DNA of 64,000 nucleotides, taken from assembly GCF_003260275.1 (NCBI RefSeq), contig NZ_QJHB01000004.1:1-64000 (forward strand), in the 5' to 3' direction. The notes under the pieces are model-generated. The model searched no databases. It saw only the letters and a program-made list of their open reading frames with translations, and was not told where the DNA came from. A program made the translations under genes and the position numbers. Of the stretch, positions 7,172 to 15,316 are shown piece after piece. This DNA comes from Homoserinimonas sp. OAct 916. GTDB taxonomy: Bacteria; Actinomycetota; Actinomycetes; Actinomycetales; Microbacteriaceae. Every line of letters starts with the position of its first letter. The first letter of the stretch is position 1.

Positions 7172-9584
7172 GCCTGCGGGCCACAGACACGAAGGCACCC
7201 GAAAGGGCGCCCCCAAATACACGCGCGCGACCGACCCACGCGACTGGGCACCGCCTCGCTGGCTGCGCATCGCCCTGCCAACGGTTCTGCTGCTGATCTG
7301 GTTGGCCCTCGCCGGGATCGGCGGTCCAACATTTGGCAAGATCTCGAGCGTCTCCACGAACGACCAGGCGTCGTTCCTGCCGGCGAGCGCAGAGAGTACC
7401 GAGGTGCAGGCGTGGCAGCAGAAGTTCACCGACTCCGAGGCGATTCCCGCAATCGTGCTGCTGGTGGCGGATGCGCCGATCCCCCAGTCCGAACTGGCCC
7501 ACTATGCGCAGCTCGGCACGAAGCTGGCCGCTGTCGACGGCGTGCACCACAACCCAGACGCCACCACCGGCCAGGTCGTCGGCCCGATCCCATCGAAAGA
7601 CATGCGGGCGGTGCAGTTCATCGTGCCGATCGACCAGGGCAACGGCCTGACCGCTGTGATCGCCGACCTGCGCCACGTCGTCGACGAGAACACCCCGGCC
7701 GGAGTGACCGCCTACGTCACGGGACCGGCCGGGCTCACCGCCGACCTGGTCTCCGCGTTCGGCGGGATTGACGGCATTCTGCTGGTGGTCGCGGTCAGCG
7801 CGGTGTTCCTCATCCTGCTGCTGGTCTACCGTTCCCCGATTCTGCCGTTCCTGGTGCTGTTCACCTCGATCTTCGCGCTCAGCGCGGCGATCCTCGTGAT
7901 CTACGCCCTGGCCAGTTGGGACTGGATCAAGCTGAGCGGCCAGAGTCAGGGCATCCTGTCGATTCTCGTCATCGGCGCCGCCACCGACTATGCACTTCTG
8001 CTCGTCGCGCGCTACCGGGAGGCGCTCGAGCAGGTCGATTCGCGGTGGGCGGCCATTGGGCGGGCGCTGCGCGGAGCGTTCGCACCCATCATCGCCTCGG
8101 GGAGCACGGTGATCATCGCGCTGCTCTGCCTGCTGTTCTCCGACCTCAACTCGAACCGCAGTCTCGGCCCGATCGCCGCGGTGGGCATCGCCTTCGCCCT
8201 GCTGTCGGCGCTCACCCTGCTGCCGGTGCTGTTGGTGATCTTCGGCCGGGTCGCGTTCTGGCCGTTCCGCCCGCTGGTGCGAGAGCACGCGGAACCGGCG
8301 CACGTCCCCGGGGCGCATGCGCCGGGGCTCGAGGGCATCAGCGGACTCTGGCGGCGGGTGGGCACTCTCGTTGCCTCCCACCCGCGTGCGACCTGGCTGG
8401 CCGCACTACTGGTGCTGGTGGTCTGCGTTCTCGGCCTGCCGCAACTGAAAGCGAGCGGGGTGCCGCAATCAGATTTCATCCTCAGCCAGTCCGATGCGGT
8501 CGACGGCCAGGCCGTACTCGGTACGCACTTTAATGCGGGCTCGGGAACCCCGGTCGTGATCGTCACCACCGAGGCTCACGCTGAAGCGATCGCGGATGCC
8601 GCAGTGAAGGCGAAGGGCATCAACGAGGCCACCGTCTACACCGGCCCGGTGAAACCTCCCACCGGCCCGCCGCTGGCACCGCCGCCCGGGCCACCCACAT
8701 CCTCCGAGCCGTCCTCCCCGAGCGCGCAGGCCCCCAGCGCACAGCCACCGACCACGCAGCCACCCAGTACTCAGCCACCCAGTGCTCAGCCTGCGGTTCC
8801 TCCGTCCACGGGCACGCCGATTCCCCTGCCAGAACCATTGGTGCGCGACGGCCGCGTGCTGGTCAACGCCACCCTCGAGTACGAGGCCGACTCCGATGCC
8901 GCCGAGCAGGTCGTGCGGGAGCTGCGCGAAACGCTGCCGGCGGTCGACCCCCAGGTGCTGGTCGGCGGAGTGACCGCGATCGCCCTCGACACGAACACCA
9001 CCGCCCAGGCCGACCTCATGAAGATCATCCCGATCGTGCTGGTGGTCATTCTGCTCATCCTGATGCTGCTGCTGCGCTCGATCCTCGCGCCCGTGCTGCT
9101 GATCTCGAGCGTGGTCGTCTCCTATGCGTCAGCCCTCGGGGTGTCTGCCGTGGTCTTCAACCACATCTTCGGGTTTTCGGGCGCGGATGCCGCCGTTCCC
9201 CTGTTCGGCTTCGTGTTTCTAGTCGCACTCGGCGTGGACTACAACATCTTCCTGATGACACGCGTGCGCGAGGAGTCGCTCCTGCTGGGCACCCGCCCGG
9301 GCATCCTGCGCGGACTGGGCAAGACCGGCAGCGTGATCACCTCGGCCGGGGTGGTGCTGGCCGCCACCTTCGCGGCGCTCAGCGTCATCCCCATCCTGTT
9401 TCTCGTGCAGATTGCGTTCATTGTGGCGTTCGGGGTGCTGCTCGACACCGTCATCGTGCGCTCCCTGTTGGTGCCCGCCCTCTCGTATGACATCGGCCGG
9501 GCCATCTGGTGGCCGTCGGCCCTCGCTCGCGACGCTCGCGACGCCCGCGAGAGTGCAGACGATGAGGCTATCCGCGCCGGATAA
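7164..9584 (+). CDS. MMPL/RND-superfamily membrane transporter
   Basis: This 806-residue protein has two homologous halves, each with one membrane helix, a large extracytoplasmic domain and a bundle of five helices, about 12 in all. The MMPL signature GAATDYALLLVARYREAL lies in the first half and ALGVDYNIFLMTRVREE in the second, each with the proton-relay Asp-Tyr pair. It probably exports lipids or drugs by proton motive force. About residues 499-555 form a Pro/Ser/Gln-rich linker in the second extracytoplasmic domain. The ATG at 7164 is preferred over an in-frame codon at 7098, which would lie deep inside pncA. It overlaps pncA at ATGCCTGA. Confidence 0.93.
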   Translation: MPEPAGHRHEGTRKGAPKYTRATDPRDWAPPRWLRIALPTVLLLIWLALAGIGGPTFGKISSVSTNDQASFLPASAESTEVQAWQQKFTDSEAIPAIVLLVADAPIPQSELAHYAQLGTKLAAVDGVHHNPDATTGQVVGPIPSKDMRAVQFIVPIDQGNGLTAVIADLRHVVDENTPAGVTAYVTGPAGLTADLVSAFGGIDGILLVVAVSAVFLILLLVYRSPILPFLVLFTSIFALSAAILVIYALASWDWIKLSGQSQGILSILVIGAATDYALLLVARYREALEQVDSRWAAIGRALRGAFAPIIASGSTVIIALLCLLFSDLNSNRSLGPIAAVGIAFALLSALTLLPVLLVIFGRVAFWPFRPLVREHAEPAHVPGAHAPGLEGISGLWRRVGTLVASHPRATWLAALLVLVVCVLGLPQLKASGVPQSDFILSQSDAVDGQAVLGTHFNAGSGTPVVIVTTEAHAEAIADAAVKAKGINEATVYTGPVKPPTGPPLAPPPGPPTSSEPSSPSAQAPSAQPPTTQPPSTQPPSAQPAVPPSTGTPIPLPEPLVRDGRVLVNATLEYEADSDAAEQVVRELRETLPAVDPQVLVGGVTAIALDTNTTAQADLMKIIPIVLVVILLILMLLLRSILAPVLLISSVVVSYASALGVSAVVFNHIFGFSGADAAVPLFGFVFLVALGVDYNIFLMTRVREESLLLGTRPGILRGLGKTGSVITSAGVVLAATFAALSVIPILFLVQIAFIVAFGVLLDTVIVRSLLVPALSYDIGRAIWWPSALARDARDARESADDEAIRAG
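8658..8826 (+). repeat. Proline-rich repeat-encoding stretch in the MMPL gene
   Basis: Degenerate short units such as QPPSTQ, QPPSAQ and QPPTTQ follow one another. The encoded peptide is low-complexity and disordered, and it sits in the exported domain of the second half. Confidence 0.7.
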
Positions 9585-9814
9585 CCTCAACTATTCACCT
9601 CTCGACGATATTGCGCCCGAGGAAAAGCGGCTGAGCACGGCTGCAGAGCTCAGTCGGATAGATGAACAAGTTGTCTAGCGTTTGCCAGCCATCAGGTGGC
9701 GATCTGTGCAGAGTGAATGGCCGAAATTCTGCTTATTGCACAAGGCGGTTATCCGTGGCACCGTGGCAGGTGGTGGGCTTGAGCCGTTGGCCCGCCAGAA
9801 GGGCACTCCGCACC

Positions 9815-11044
9815 ATGAAGTCCACAGAAAACAGCACGTCAAGAGATTCCAACCCGCCAGTCGCTCACCGCTCGTTCATCGAGACGAACGTCACACGCAA
9901 CACCGCAGCTGACACCAGCGCCGCCTCCGCCGCCGCGGGCACCTCCGCGCCGAGCGCGGCCGAGATCCTGCCCGAGCTGTACCGACAGATGAGCATCGCG
10001 CGCGCCATCGACCGCGAGGCCGTCAACCTGCAGCGCACCGGAGCGCTGCCCGCATACGCCCCGCTGATCGGCCAGGAGGCAGCGCAGGTCGGCAGCGGAG
10101 CCGCGATCGACAAACGCTACGACTTCGCCTTTCCCACCTACCGCGAGTTGGGAGTCGCGGTCGCGATGGGCGTTGATCTCACCGGCTACATGGCCACCCA
10201 CCTGGCCAGCTGGCACGGCGGGCTCTACGACCCGGTTGCCTCCCGCTTCGCCCCGATCCAGGCAGTGGTGGCCGGTTCGGTGCTGCACGCGATGGGCTGG
10301 GCGCTGGGCCAGAAACTGGATGCCGGCCTCGCCCCCGTCGGGCGCGCACCGAACGAAGCATCCGCACACGACTCATCCAACCCAGACGCGAACGAACCAG
10401 CCGCAACCGAACCAGACACCTCATCCGCCCCCATCGGTGCCGCCATCGCATACTTCGGTGACGGCGCCAGTTCGCAGGGCGATGTGCACGAGGCGATGAA
10501 CTTCGCGGGCGTCTACACCCTGCCCGTGGTTTTCTTCTGCCAGAACAACGGCTGGGCGATCTCGGTTCCCACCGAGAACCAGGTTGCGGGCGGCTCGGTG
10601 TCTGCTCGCGCCGCCGGTTATGGGCTGCCCTCCGAGAAGATCGACGGCAACGATGTCGCTGCCGTGTACGAGGCCACCGCCCGGGCGCTGAACCGGGCGC
10701 ACTCCGGCGGCGGAGCGACCGTGATCGAGGCGATGACCTACCGGGTGGGCCCCCACTCCACATCGGATGATCCCGGCCGGTACCGGTCACTCGACGAGGA
10801 ACAGTCCTGGCGAGCGCGCGACCCCCTCAAACTCTGCGAGAAGCGCCTGCGCGACGAGGGCCTGGCCGGCGACGAGTTCTTCACGGAGGCAGCCGCACAC
10901 GCGCTCGAGGTGAGCGAACAGGTGCGCGCGGGCATCCTCAGCCAGGTCGACCGGCCGATGCACGAACTCTTCGACTTCGTCTACGCCGAGCCGCCGGCCG
11001 CCCTGCTGGCACAACGCGACCGCGCACTGGAGGAGATCTCATGA
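9815..11044 (+). CDS. 2-oxoacid dehydrogenase E1 component, alpha subunit
   Basis: This 409-residue thiamine diphosphate-dependent E1 alpha subunit has the TPP motif GDGASSQGDVHEAMNFAG...NNGWAIS (GDG to N). A serine loop of the type phosphorylated in PDH/BCKDH is seen around YRVGPHSTSDDPGRY. It decarboxylates pyruvate, a branched-chain 2-oxoacid or acetoin-like substrate together with the beta subunit. An acidic Pro/Ala/Asn-rich insert of about 35 residues lies just before the GDG strand. The ATG at 9815 follows AGAAGGG; upstream codons in frame lack homologous character. First gene of a four-gene operon overlapping at ATGA with E1 beta. Confidence 0.92.
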   Translation: MKSTENSTSRDSNPPVAHRSFIETNVTRNTAADTSAASAAAGTSAPSAAEILPELYRQMSIARAIDREAVNLQRTGALPAYAPLIGQEAAQVGSGAAIDKRYDFAFPTYRELGVAVAMGVDLTGYMATHLASWHGGLYDPVASRFAPIQAVVAGSVLHAMGWALGQKLDAGLAPVGRAPNEASAHDSSNPDANEPAATEPDTSSAPIGAAIAYFGDGASSQGDVHEAMNFAGVYTLPVVFFCQNNGWAISVPTENQVAGGSVSARAAGYGLPSEKIDGNDVAAVYEATARALNRAHSGGGATVIEAMTYRVGPHSTSDDPGRYRSLDEEQSWRARDPLKLCEKRLRDEGLAGDEFFTEAAAHALEVSEQVRAGILSQVDRPMHELFDFVYAEPPAALLAQRDRALEEIS

Positions 11045-12111
11045 CAATGACAGCAGACACCCGCCCCCGCACCCCACACACCGAGACGCGGCATCTCTCG
11101 ATGCAGCAGGCGCTCAACCTCGCCCTCGAGCACAGCCTCGCAGCCGATGACCGCACGCTGATCTTCGGCGAAGACGTCGGCCGGGTCGGCGGCGTCTTTC
11201 GCGTGACAGACGGGTTGCAGCAGAAGTTCGGCGCCGCCCGGGTGTTCGACACCCCGTTGGCGGAATCCGGGATCATGGGCATGGCGGTCGGGCTGGCGAT
11301 GGCCGGCTGGCGCCCCGTACCCGAACTGCAGTTCGACGGCTTCTCCTACCCGGCGATGAACCAGGTGATCAGTCAGATGGCCCGCATGAACAACCGCTCG
11401 CGCGGCACAATGCCCATGCCGATCACCCTCCGGCTGCCGAGCTTTGGCGGCATCCGTGCTCCCGAATTGCACGGCGAGTCACTCGAGTCGCTCTTCGCCC
11501 ACGTGCCCGGGCTCAAGGTCGTCTCGCCGTCCACACCGAACGAGGCCTACCACCTGCTGCGCCAGGCGATCGCCGACCCCGACCCTGTGGTGTTCATGGA
11601 GCCGAAATCCCGTTACTGGCAGCGCGGCGACGTGCTGTTGCCGGCACCGAGCGACACCGAGTCGGATGCCGCAACCGCTGAGCACGAGACCACGACACCG
11701 GTCGGCACTTCCAACGTTGTGCGAGAGGGCAAGCACGCCACCCTGATCTCGTGGGGCGCCATGGTGTCCACCTGCCTGCAGGTGGCCGAGTACGCGGCCG
11801 AAGACGGAGTCGAGTTGGAGGTGCTCGACCTGCGCTGGCTGAAACCGATCGATGCGGCCGGCATTCAGGCCTCGGTCTCGAAGACCCGGCGCGCGATCGT
11901 CGTGCACGAAGCGCCGCTGACCGCGGGGCTCGGCGGCGAGGTGAGCGCTATCATCATGGAACGGTGCTTTGACGCACTTCGGGCCCCGGTGGAGCGGGTG
12001 ACCGGCTTTGATGTGCCGTACCCCAGTGGTGCGCTGGAAGACGCGTACCTGCCGAACGCAGACCGCATCCTGAACGCGGTCCAGAAAACATTGGAGTATC
12101 GCCGTGGCTGA
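11041..12111 (+). CDS. 2-oxoacid dehydrogenase E1 component, beta subunit
   Basis: This is a 356-residue transketolase-like beta subunit. Characteristic segments are LIFGEDVGRVGGVFRVTDGLQQKFG, DTPLAESGIMGMAVGLAMAGWRPVPELQF and DLRWLKPIDAAGI. It completes the E1 active site at the interface with the alpha chain. An acidic insert of about 20 residues (around SDTESDAATAEHETTT) lies between the pyrimidine-binding and C-terminal domains. It starts inside the E1 alpha stop (ATGA), and its own end overlaps the GTG of the lipoyl gene by 8 nt. Confidence 0.93.
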   Translation: MTMTADTRPRTPHTETRHLSMQQALNLALEHSLAADDRTLIFGEDVGRVGGVFRVTDGLQQKFGAARVFDTPLAESGIMGMAVGLAMAGWRPVPELQFDGFSYPAMNQVISQMARMNNRSRGTMPMPITLRLPSFGGIRAPELHGESLESLFAHVPGLKVVSPSTPNEAYHLLRQAIADPDPVVFMEPKSRYWQRGDVLLPAPSDTESDAATAEHETTTPVGTSNVVREGKHATLISWGAMVSTCLQVAEYAAEDGVELEVLDLRWLKPIDAAGIQASVSKTRRAIVVHEAPLTAGLGGEVSAIIMERCFDALRAPVERVTGFDVPYPSGALEDAYLPNADRILNAVQKTLEYRRG

Positions 12112-12427
12112 GATCTCATTCGAACTTCCCGATCTCGGCGAGGGCCTGGTCGAGGCCAGGGTGCTCGAGTGGCTGGTGTCGATCGGCGACATGGTCACCC
12201 GCGGGGAACCGCTGGTCGAGGTGGAGACCACGAAGTCAGCGGTCGAGTTGCCGTCGCCGCAGACCGGCGTTGTCGTCACCTTCCACGCCGAGGAAGACGA
12301 CCTTCTGCACGTCGGAGACACCTTGGTCACCTTCGAGGTGGATGACGAGCAGGCGGGTATCGTGGGAACGGTCCCCAAGGCCGAGGCACCCGAGCGGCGC
12401 GTGCGCCTGCAGCTGCCCGACGACTGA
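12104..12427 (+). CDS. Stand-alone lipoyl domain protein (E2 without catalytic domain)
   Basis: The 107-residue product is essentially one lipoyl domain: ELPDLGEGLVEARVLEWLV, then the lipoylation hairpin VETTKSAVE with the acceptor lysine, then the second half with GDTLVTFEV. A short basic tail follows and the protein ends. The peripheral-subunit-binding domain and the CoA acyltransferase domain of ordinary E2 (about 400 residues) are absent, with no sign of a frameshift, because the next gene starts in the stop codon. It must carry acyl groups for E1, with the acceptor enzyme elsewhere. The start is GTG, coupled to E1 beta. The neighbour hydrolase suggests a split AcoC-type subunit. Confidence 0.9.
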   Translation: MAEISFELPDLGEGLVEARVLEWLVSIGDMVTRGEPLVEVETTKSAVELPSPQTGVVVTFHAEEDDLLHVGDTLVTFEVDDEQAGIVGTVPKAEAPERRVRLQLPDD

Positions 12428-13179
12428 TGACACCGACCGCAACCACACAGGAGGTGAGAGGCTCGCTAGAGATCCACTATGAGGTGACCCCCGGCGATCG
12501 CCCCATTCTTCTGGTTCACGGGTTCGCCTCCAACTCAACCTTGAGCTGGGTGAACACCGGCTGGCTGACCGCTGTCGAAGAGGCCGGACGCGGAGCGATC
12601 ACGGTTGACCTGCGCGGCCACGGCCAGAGCACCCACCTGCATGATGCCGAACGCTACTCACCCCAGCTGATGGCCGGTGACCTCGTGGTCGCCCTCGACG
12701 CCGCCGGCGTGCCCGCAGACAGCCCCGTCGACGTGATCGCGTACTCCATGGGCTGCCGCGTCGCGCTCGCGCTCGCCGAGGTCGCCCCAAAACGCGTGCG
12801 GCGTCTCGTGCTCGGCGGCGTGGGCACCCGGGAATTGTTCGCCGAGTGGGATCCGGATGCCGCCGAGGCGTTTCTGACAGAAGGCACGACTGCCGACGAC
12901 AAGCTCATGCAACAGACCTTGACGATCGCCATGTCGGTGCCGGGGAATGACCCGTTGGCGCTCCTGGCCTGCATTCGGGGCATGGCCGGCGGGCCCGTCA
13001 CCAGGGCCCCCGACGTGCCCACTCTGGTCGCTGCCGGTGAACGCGACGAGGTGGCCTCCGACGCCGAGGAGTTGGCCGCTCAGTTGGGTGCGGAGTTCGT
13101 GAGCATCCCGAAGAGGCACCACTTCACCGCGGTGTCGTCCCGAGTGTTCAAGCAGGCCGCCCTAGATTTCCTCTCCTGA
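12427..13179 (+). CDS. Alpha/beta hydrolase encoded with the lipoyl protein
   Basis: This is a 250-residue alpha/beta-fold protein. The oxyanion segment is LVHGFASN, the nucleophile elbow AYSMG holds the catalytic Ser, the acid is in AAGERDEV and the histidine in KRHHFTAV. All triad members look intact. The start ATG overlaps the stop of the lipoyl gene by one base (TGATG). In acetoin dehydrogenases the E2 subunit AcoC is one chain made of a lipoyl domain plus an alpha/beta hydrolase-like domain of about 370 residues in total; the two adjacent genes here add up to 357. I infer it is the acyltransferase half of a split E2. A simple esterase or thioesterase is the alternative. Confidence 0.85.
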   Translation: MTPTATTQEVRGSLEIHYEVTPGDRPILLVHGFASNSTLSWVNTGWLTAVEEAGRGAITVDLRGHGQSTHLHDAERYSPQLMAGDLVVALDAAGVPADSPVDVIAYSMGCRVALALAEVAPKRVRRLVLGGVGTRELFAEWDPDAAEAFLTEGTTADDKLMQQTLTIAMSVPGNDPLALLACIRGMAGGPVTRAPDVPTLVAAGERDEVASDAEELAAQLGAEFVSIPKRHHFTAVSSRVFKQAALDFLS

Positions 13180-13194
13180 GCAGGCAGGCCCGCT

Positions 13195-13258
13195 GAGGGG
13201 TCACGATCGTCGCCTCCCAGCGCCTCACCGGGTGCGCCAGATGCCGATCGTGGCCTCT
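13195..13258 (+). terminator. Long-loop inverted repeat after the E1/lipoyl operon
   Basis: CACGATCG (13202-13209) and CGATCGTG (13245-13252) are perfect complements, flanked by GAGGG and CCTC. The 35-nt loop is long, so this is only a possible terminator. Confidence 0.4.
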
Positions 13259-13303
13259 CACTTCGGCGGGCGCCGCCACGCGGATGAGGGGATGATCGTT
13301 GGA

Positions 13304-13309
13304 TAGTCT
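13304..13309 (+). promoter_or_regulatory. -10 box of a leaderless EamA transcript
   Basis: TAGTCT lies 6 nt before the ATG at 13316. The same box stands before the GGDEF-EAL gene at 47744. Confidence 0.45.
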
Positions 13310-13315
13310 CGGAAG

Positions 13316-14380
13316 ATGATCTCCGCACGCGACCGTTTCACCGGGGCGAGCACCCAGGTGGCGACGCAGGTGAGCATCAACTTCGGCGCCTCACTGGCGG
13401 CCACAGTGCTGCCGGTGGTCGGTGTACCCGTCGTCGTCGCCGCCCGGCAGGTCGTCACCGCGGTCGTGCTGCTTCCGTTCTACCGGCCCCGGCGCGCTGA
13501 TTTCGCGTGGCGGAACCTCTGGCCCGCGATTGCCCTCGGAGTGATCCTGGCCGTCATGAACCTCACCTTCTATGGGGCGATCGCACGGCTCGGCCTCGGC
13601 ACAGCCGCCACCCTGGAATTCCTCGGGCCGCTGGCCGTTGCCCTGCTCGCCTCCCGCCGCCTGCTCGATGCGGGCTGCGCGGCACTCGCGGCGGCTGGTG
13701 TGATGATGCTGACCTTCAGCGGCGGCACCGTCGACCCGATCGGCATCGTGTTCGCCCTGATCGCGGCAGCGGCCTGGGCGGGGTACATCCTGTTGACCCG
13801 CACCGTTGCGACCCGGTTGCGCGGGCTCTGCGGGCTGACGGTCGCCAGCATCGTCTCGACGATCATCCTGCTGCCGGTCGCGCTGATGGTGGTGCAGTGG
13901 AGCGCGTTGAGTTGGCCCGTGCTGGGGATTCTCGTCGCCGCCGGCCTCCTGGCCAGCGCTATTCCGTACAGCCTCGATACCTTCATCCTGCGGCGGATCA
14001 CGCCCAGGCTCTATGCGGTCATCACCAGCACGTCGCCGGTGATCGCAGCCGGTTTCGGTGCCCTGATTCTGGGCGAGACCTACACCGGGGTTCAGCAGTT
14101 GGGCATTGTGGCCGTTGCAGTGGCGACCGCGGTCGCGGTCGCCACTGCAACGCCCGCCGCTTCTGCAACATCGGTGGCATCGGCCGCATCTGCCGCGATG
14201 ACCGTCTCAGCGGTGCCCGGCACCCCGGTCGCCCAAGATCCCGCTGATCACACTGAGCCCACTGAGCCCGCTGATCACGCTGATCACGCTGAGCCCACTG
14301 AGGCCGCCGCCGAGTCTGGCGCAGGACCTTGCGCGGTTCGGGTCGGAGAGATTCGCGCCGAAGACGCCGGCCTCAGCTGA
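13316..14380 (+). CDS. EamA-family (DMT superfamily) exporter
   Basis: This 354-residue protein has about ten hydrophobic helices in two EamA repeats, with charged residues confined to loops. It resembles the RhtA threonine/homoserine exporter branch (VSINFGASLAATVLPVVG, FLGPLAVALL, IPYSLDTFILRRITPRLYAVITSTSPVIAA). The substrate is likely an amino acid or metabolite. After the last helix (about residue 275) there is an unusual low-complexity tail with repeats of the type ADHAEPTEP. The 3' end overlaps the convergent thymidine kinase gene by 8 bp. Confidence 0.88.
   Translation: MISARDRFTGASTQVATQVSINFGASLAATVLPVVGVPVVVAARQVVTAVVLLPFYRPRRADFAWRNLWPAIALGVILAVMNLTFYGAIARLGLGTAATLEFLGPLAVALLASRRLLDAGCAALAAAGVMMLTFSGGTVDPIGIVFALIAAAAWAGYILLTRTVATRLRGLCGLTVASIVSTIILLPVALMVVQWSALSWPVLGILVAAGLLASAIPYSLDTFILRRITPRLYAVITSTSPVIAAGFGALILGETYTGVQQLGIVAVAVATAVAVATATPAASATSVASAASAAMTVSAVPGTPVAQDPADHTEPTEPADHADHAEPTEAAAESGAGPCAVRVGEIRAEDAGLS
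14243..14302 (+). repeat. 9-bp tandem repeat in the tail of the EamA gene
   Basis: Units of the form GCTGATCAC, ACTGAGCCC and GCTGAGCCC follow one another for about seven copies. They keep the frame and encode alternating ADH and (T/A)EP tripeptides. Confidence 0.75.
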
Positions 14381-15077
14381 AGTCGGGGTCGGGGCCGCCC
14401 TGGTAGACCGGGCTCTGCTCCTCGAGCGGCCAGCGCCGGCGACCCGCGTTGAGCACCCCGTGGCTCTCCTCCAGGTAGCACGTGCCACAGAGGGCCTCGT
14501 AGCTGACGACCGGCTGATCCTCGACCGCACCCACATCGGAGGTGTCGATGGCGACCTGTTCGCCTGCGAACGTGAACACGTCACCGACCTTACGGGCGTT
14601 GAAGACCGCTTTGCGCCCGCATCGGCAGATCGTCTTCAGCTCTTCCAGACTGTGCGAGATCTCCAGCAACCGCCGGCTGCCGGGGAACGCCACGGTCTGG
14701 AAGTCGGTGCGGATGCCGTATGCCAGAACAGGAATGTTCTCGAGCACCGCGATGCGCAGCAGGTCGTCGACCTGGGCCTCGGTGAGAAACTGCGCCTCGT
14801 CAACCAGGAGGGCGCTCACGTCGCGCCCCATCCGCTTAGCGGTGCGCCCCCGGTGACGCTGGAACTCCATGTAGGCATCTGACTCGGGAGCGAGCAGAAA
14901 ATCGACCTCGCGCCGTACACCCAACCGCGACAGGATGCCGAGGTCGGCCTTGGTATCGACGGCCGGCTTGGTGAGCAACACCGCGTGCCCACGCTCTTCG
15001 TAGTTGTACGCCGCCTGCAGCATCGCCGTGCTCTTGCCGCTGTTCATCGCACCGAAACGGAAATAGAGTTTCGCCAT
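14373..15077 (-). CDS. tdk: Thymidine kinase
   Basis: This is a 234-residue type II thymidine kinase. The P-loop is FGAMNSGKST at the N-terminus, Walker B is ALLVDEAQFL, the lasso region follows FQTVAFPGSRRLLE, and the zinc site is formed by CRCGRKA and CGTCYLE. It phosphorylates thymidine with ATP for nucleotide salvage. The ATG at 15077 starts the protein exactly at the conserved AKLYFRFGAMN; the in-frame extension upstream is not conserved in type. It is convergent with, and overlaps, the EamA gene. Confidence 0.95.
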   Translation of the reverse strand: MAKLYFRFGAMNSGKSTAMLQAAYNYEERGHAVLLTKPAVDTKADLGILSRLGVRREVDFLLAPESDAYMEFQRHRGRTAKRMGRDVSALLVDEAQFLTEAQVDDLLRIAVLENIPVLAYGIRTDFQTVAFPGSRRLLEISHSLEELKTICRCGRKAVFNARKVGDVFTFAGEQVAIDTSDVGAVEDQPVVSYEALCGTCYLEESHGVLNAGRRRWPLEEQSPVYQGGPDPDFS

Positions 15078-15292
15078 CGCCCTCGTCGTTCCGTTCCTCG
15101 GCCTGCGCCGCAATCCAGTGGTCTTCTCGTCGCCGAACGACAACGATTTCCACTGTACTGGAGTAGCCACCGGGCATTTCTCCGCCACCCCGGGCGCCAA
15201 AGGGTCGTCGCACATTTTGGCCCTGGCCGGGTGCGTCTGCGGCCTGGGAACCCAGCCCTGCTGCAACCAGTGGGCGCGTCTCCGGGGCTCCG

Positions 15293-15316
15293 GGGGCTAC
15301 GGGGCTACGGGGCTAC
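15293..15316. repeat. Three tandem GGGGCTAC units
   Basis: The 8-bp unit GGGGCTAC occurs three times head to tail (15293, 15301, 15309), followed by a partial fourth. The last unit supplies the stop codon of the LCP gene on the minus strand, so slippage here would move the stop. Confidence 0.85.
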
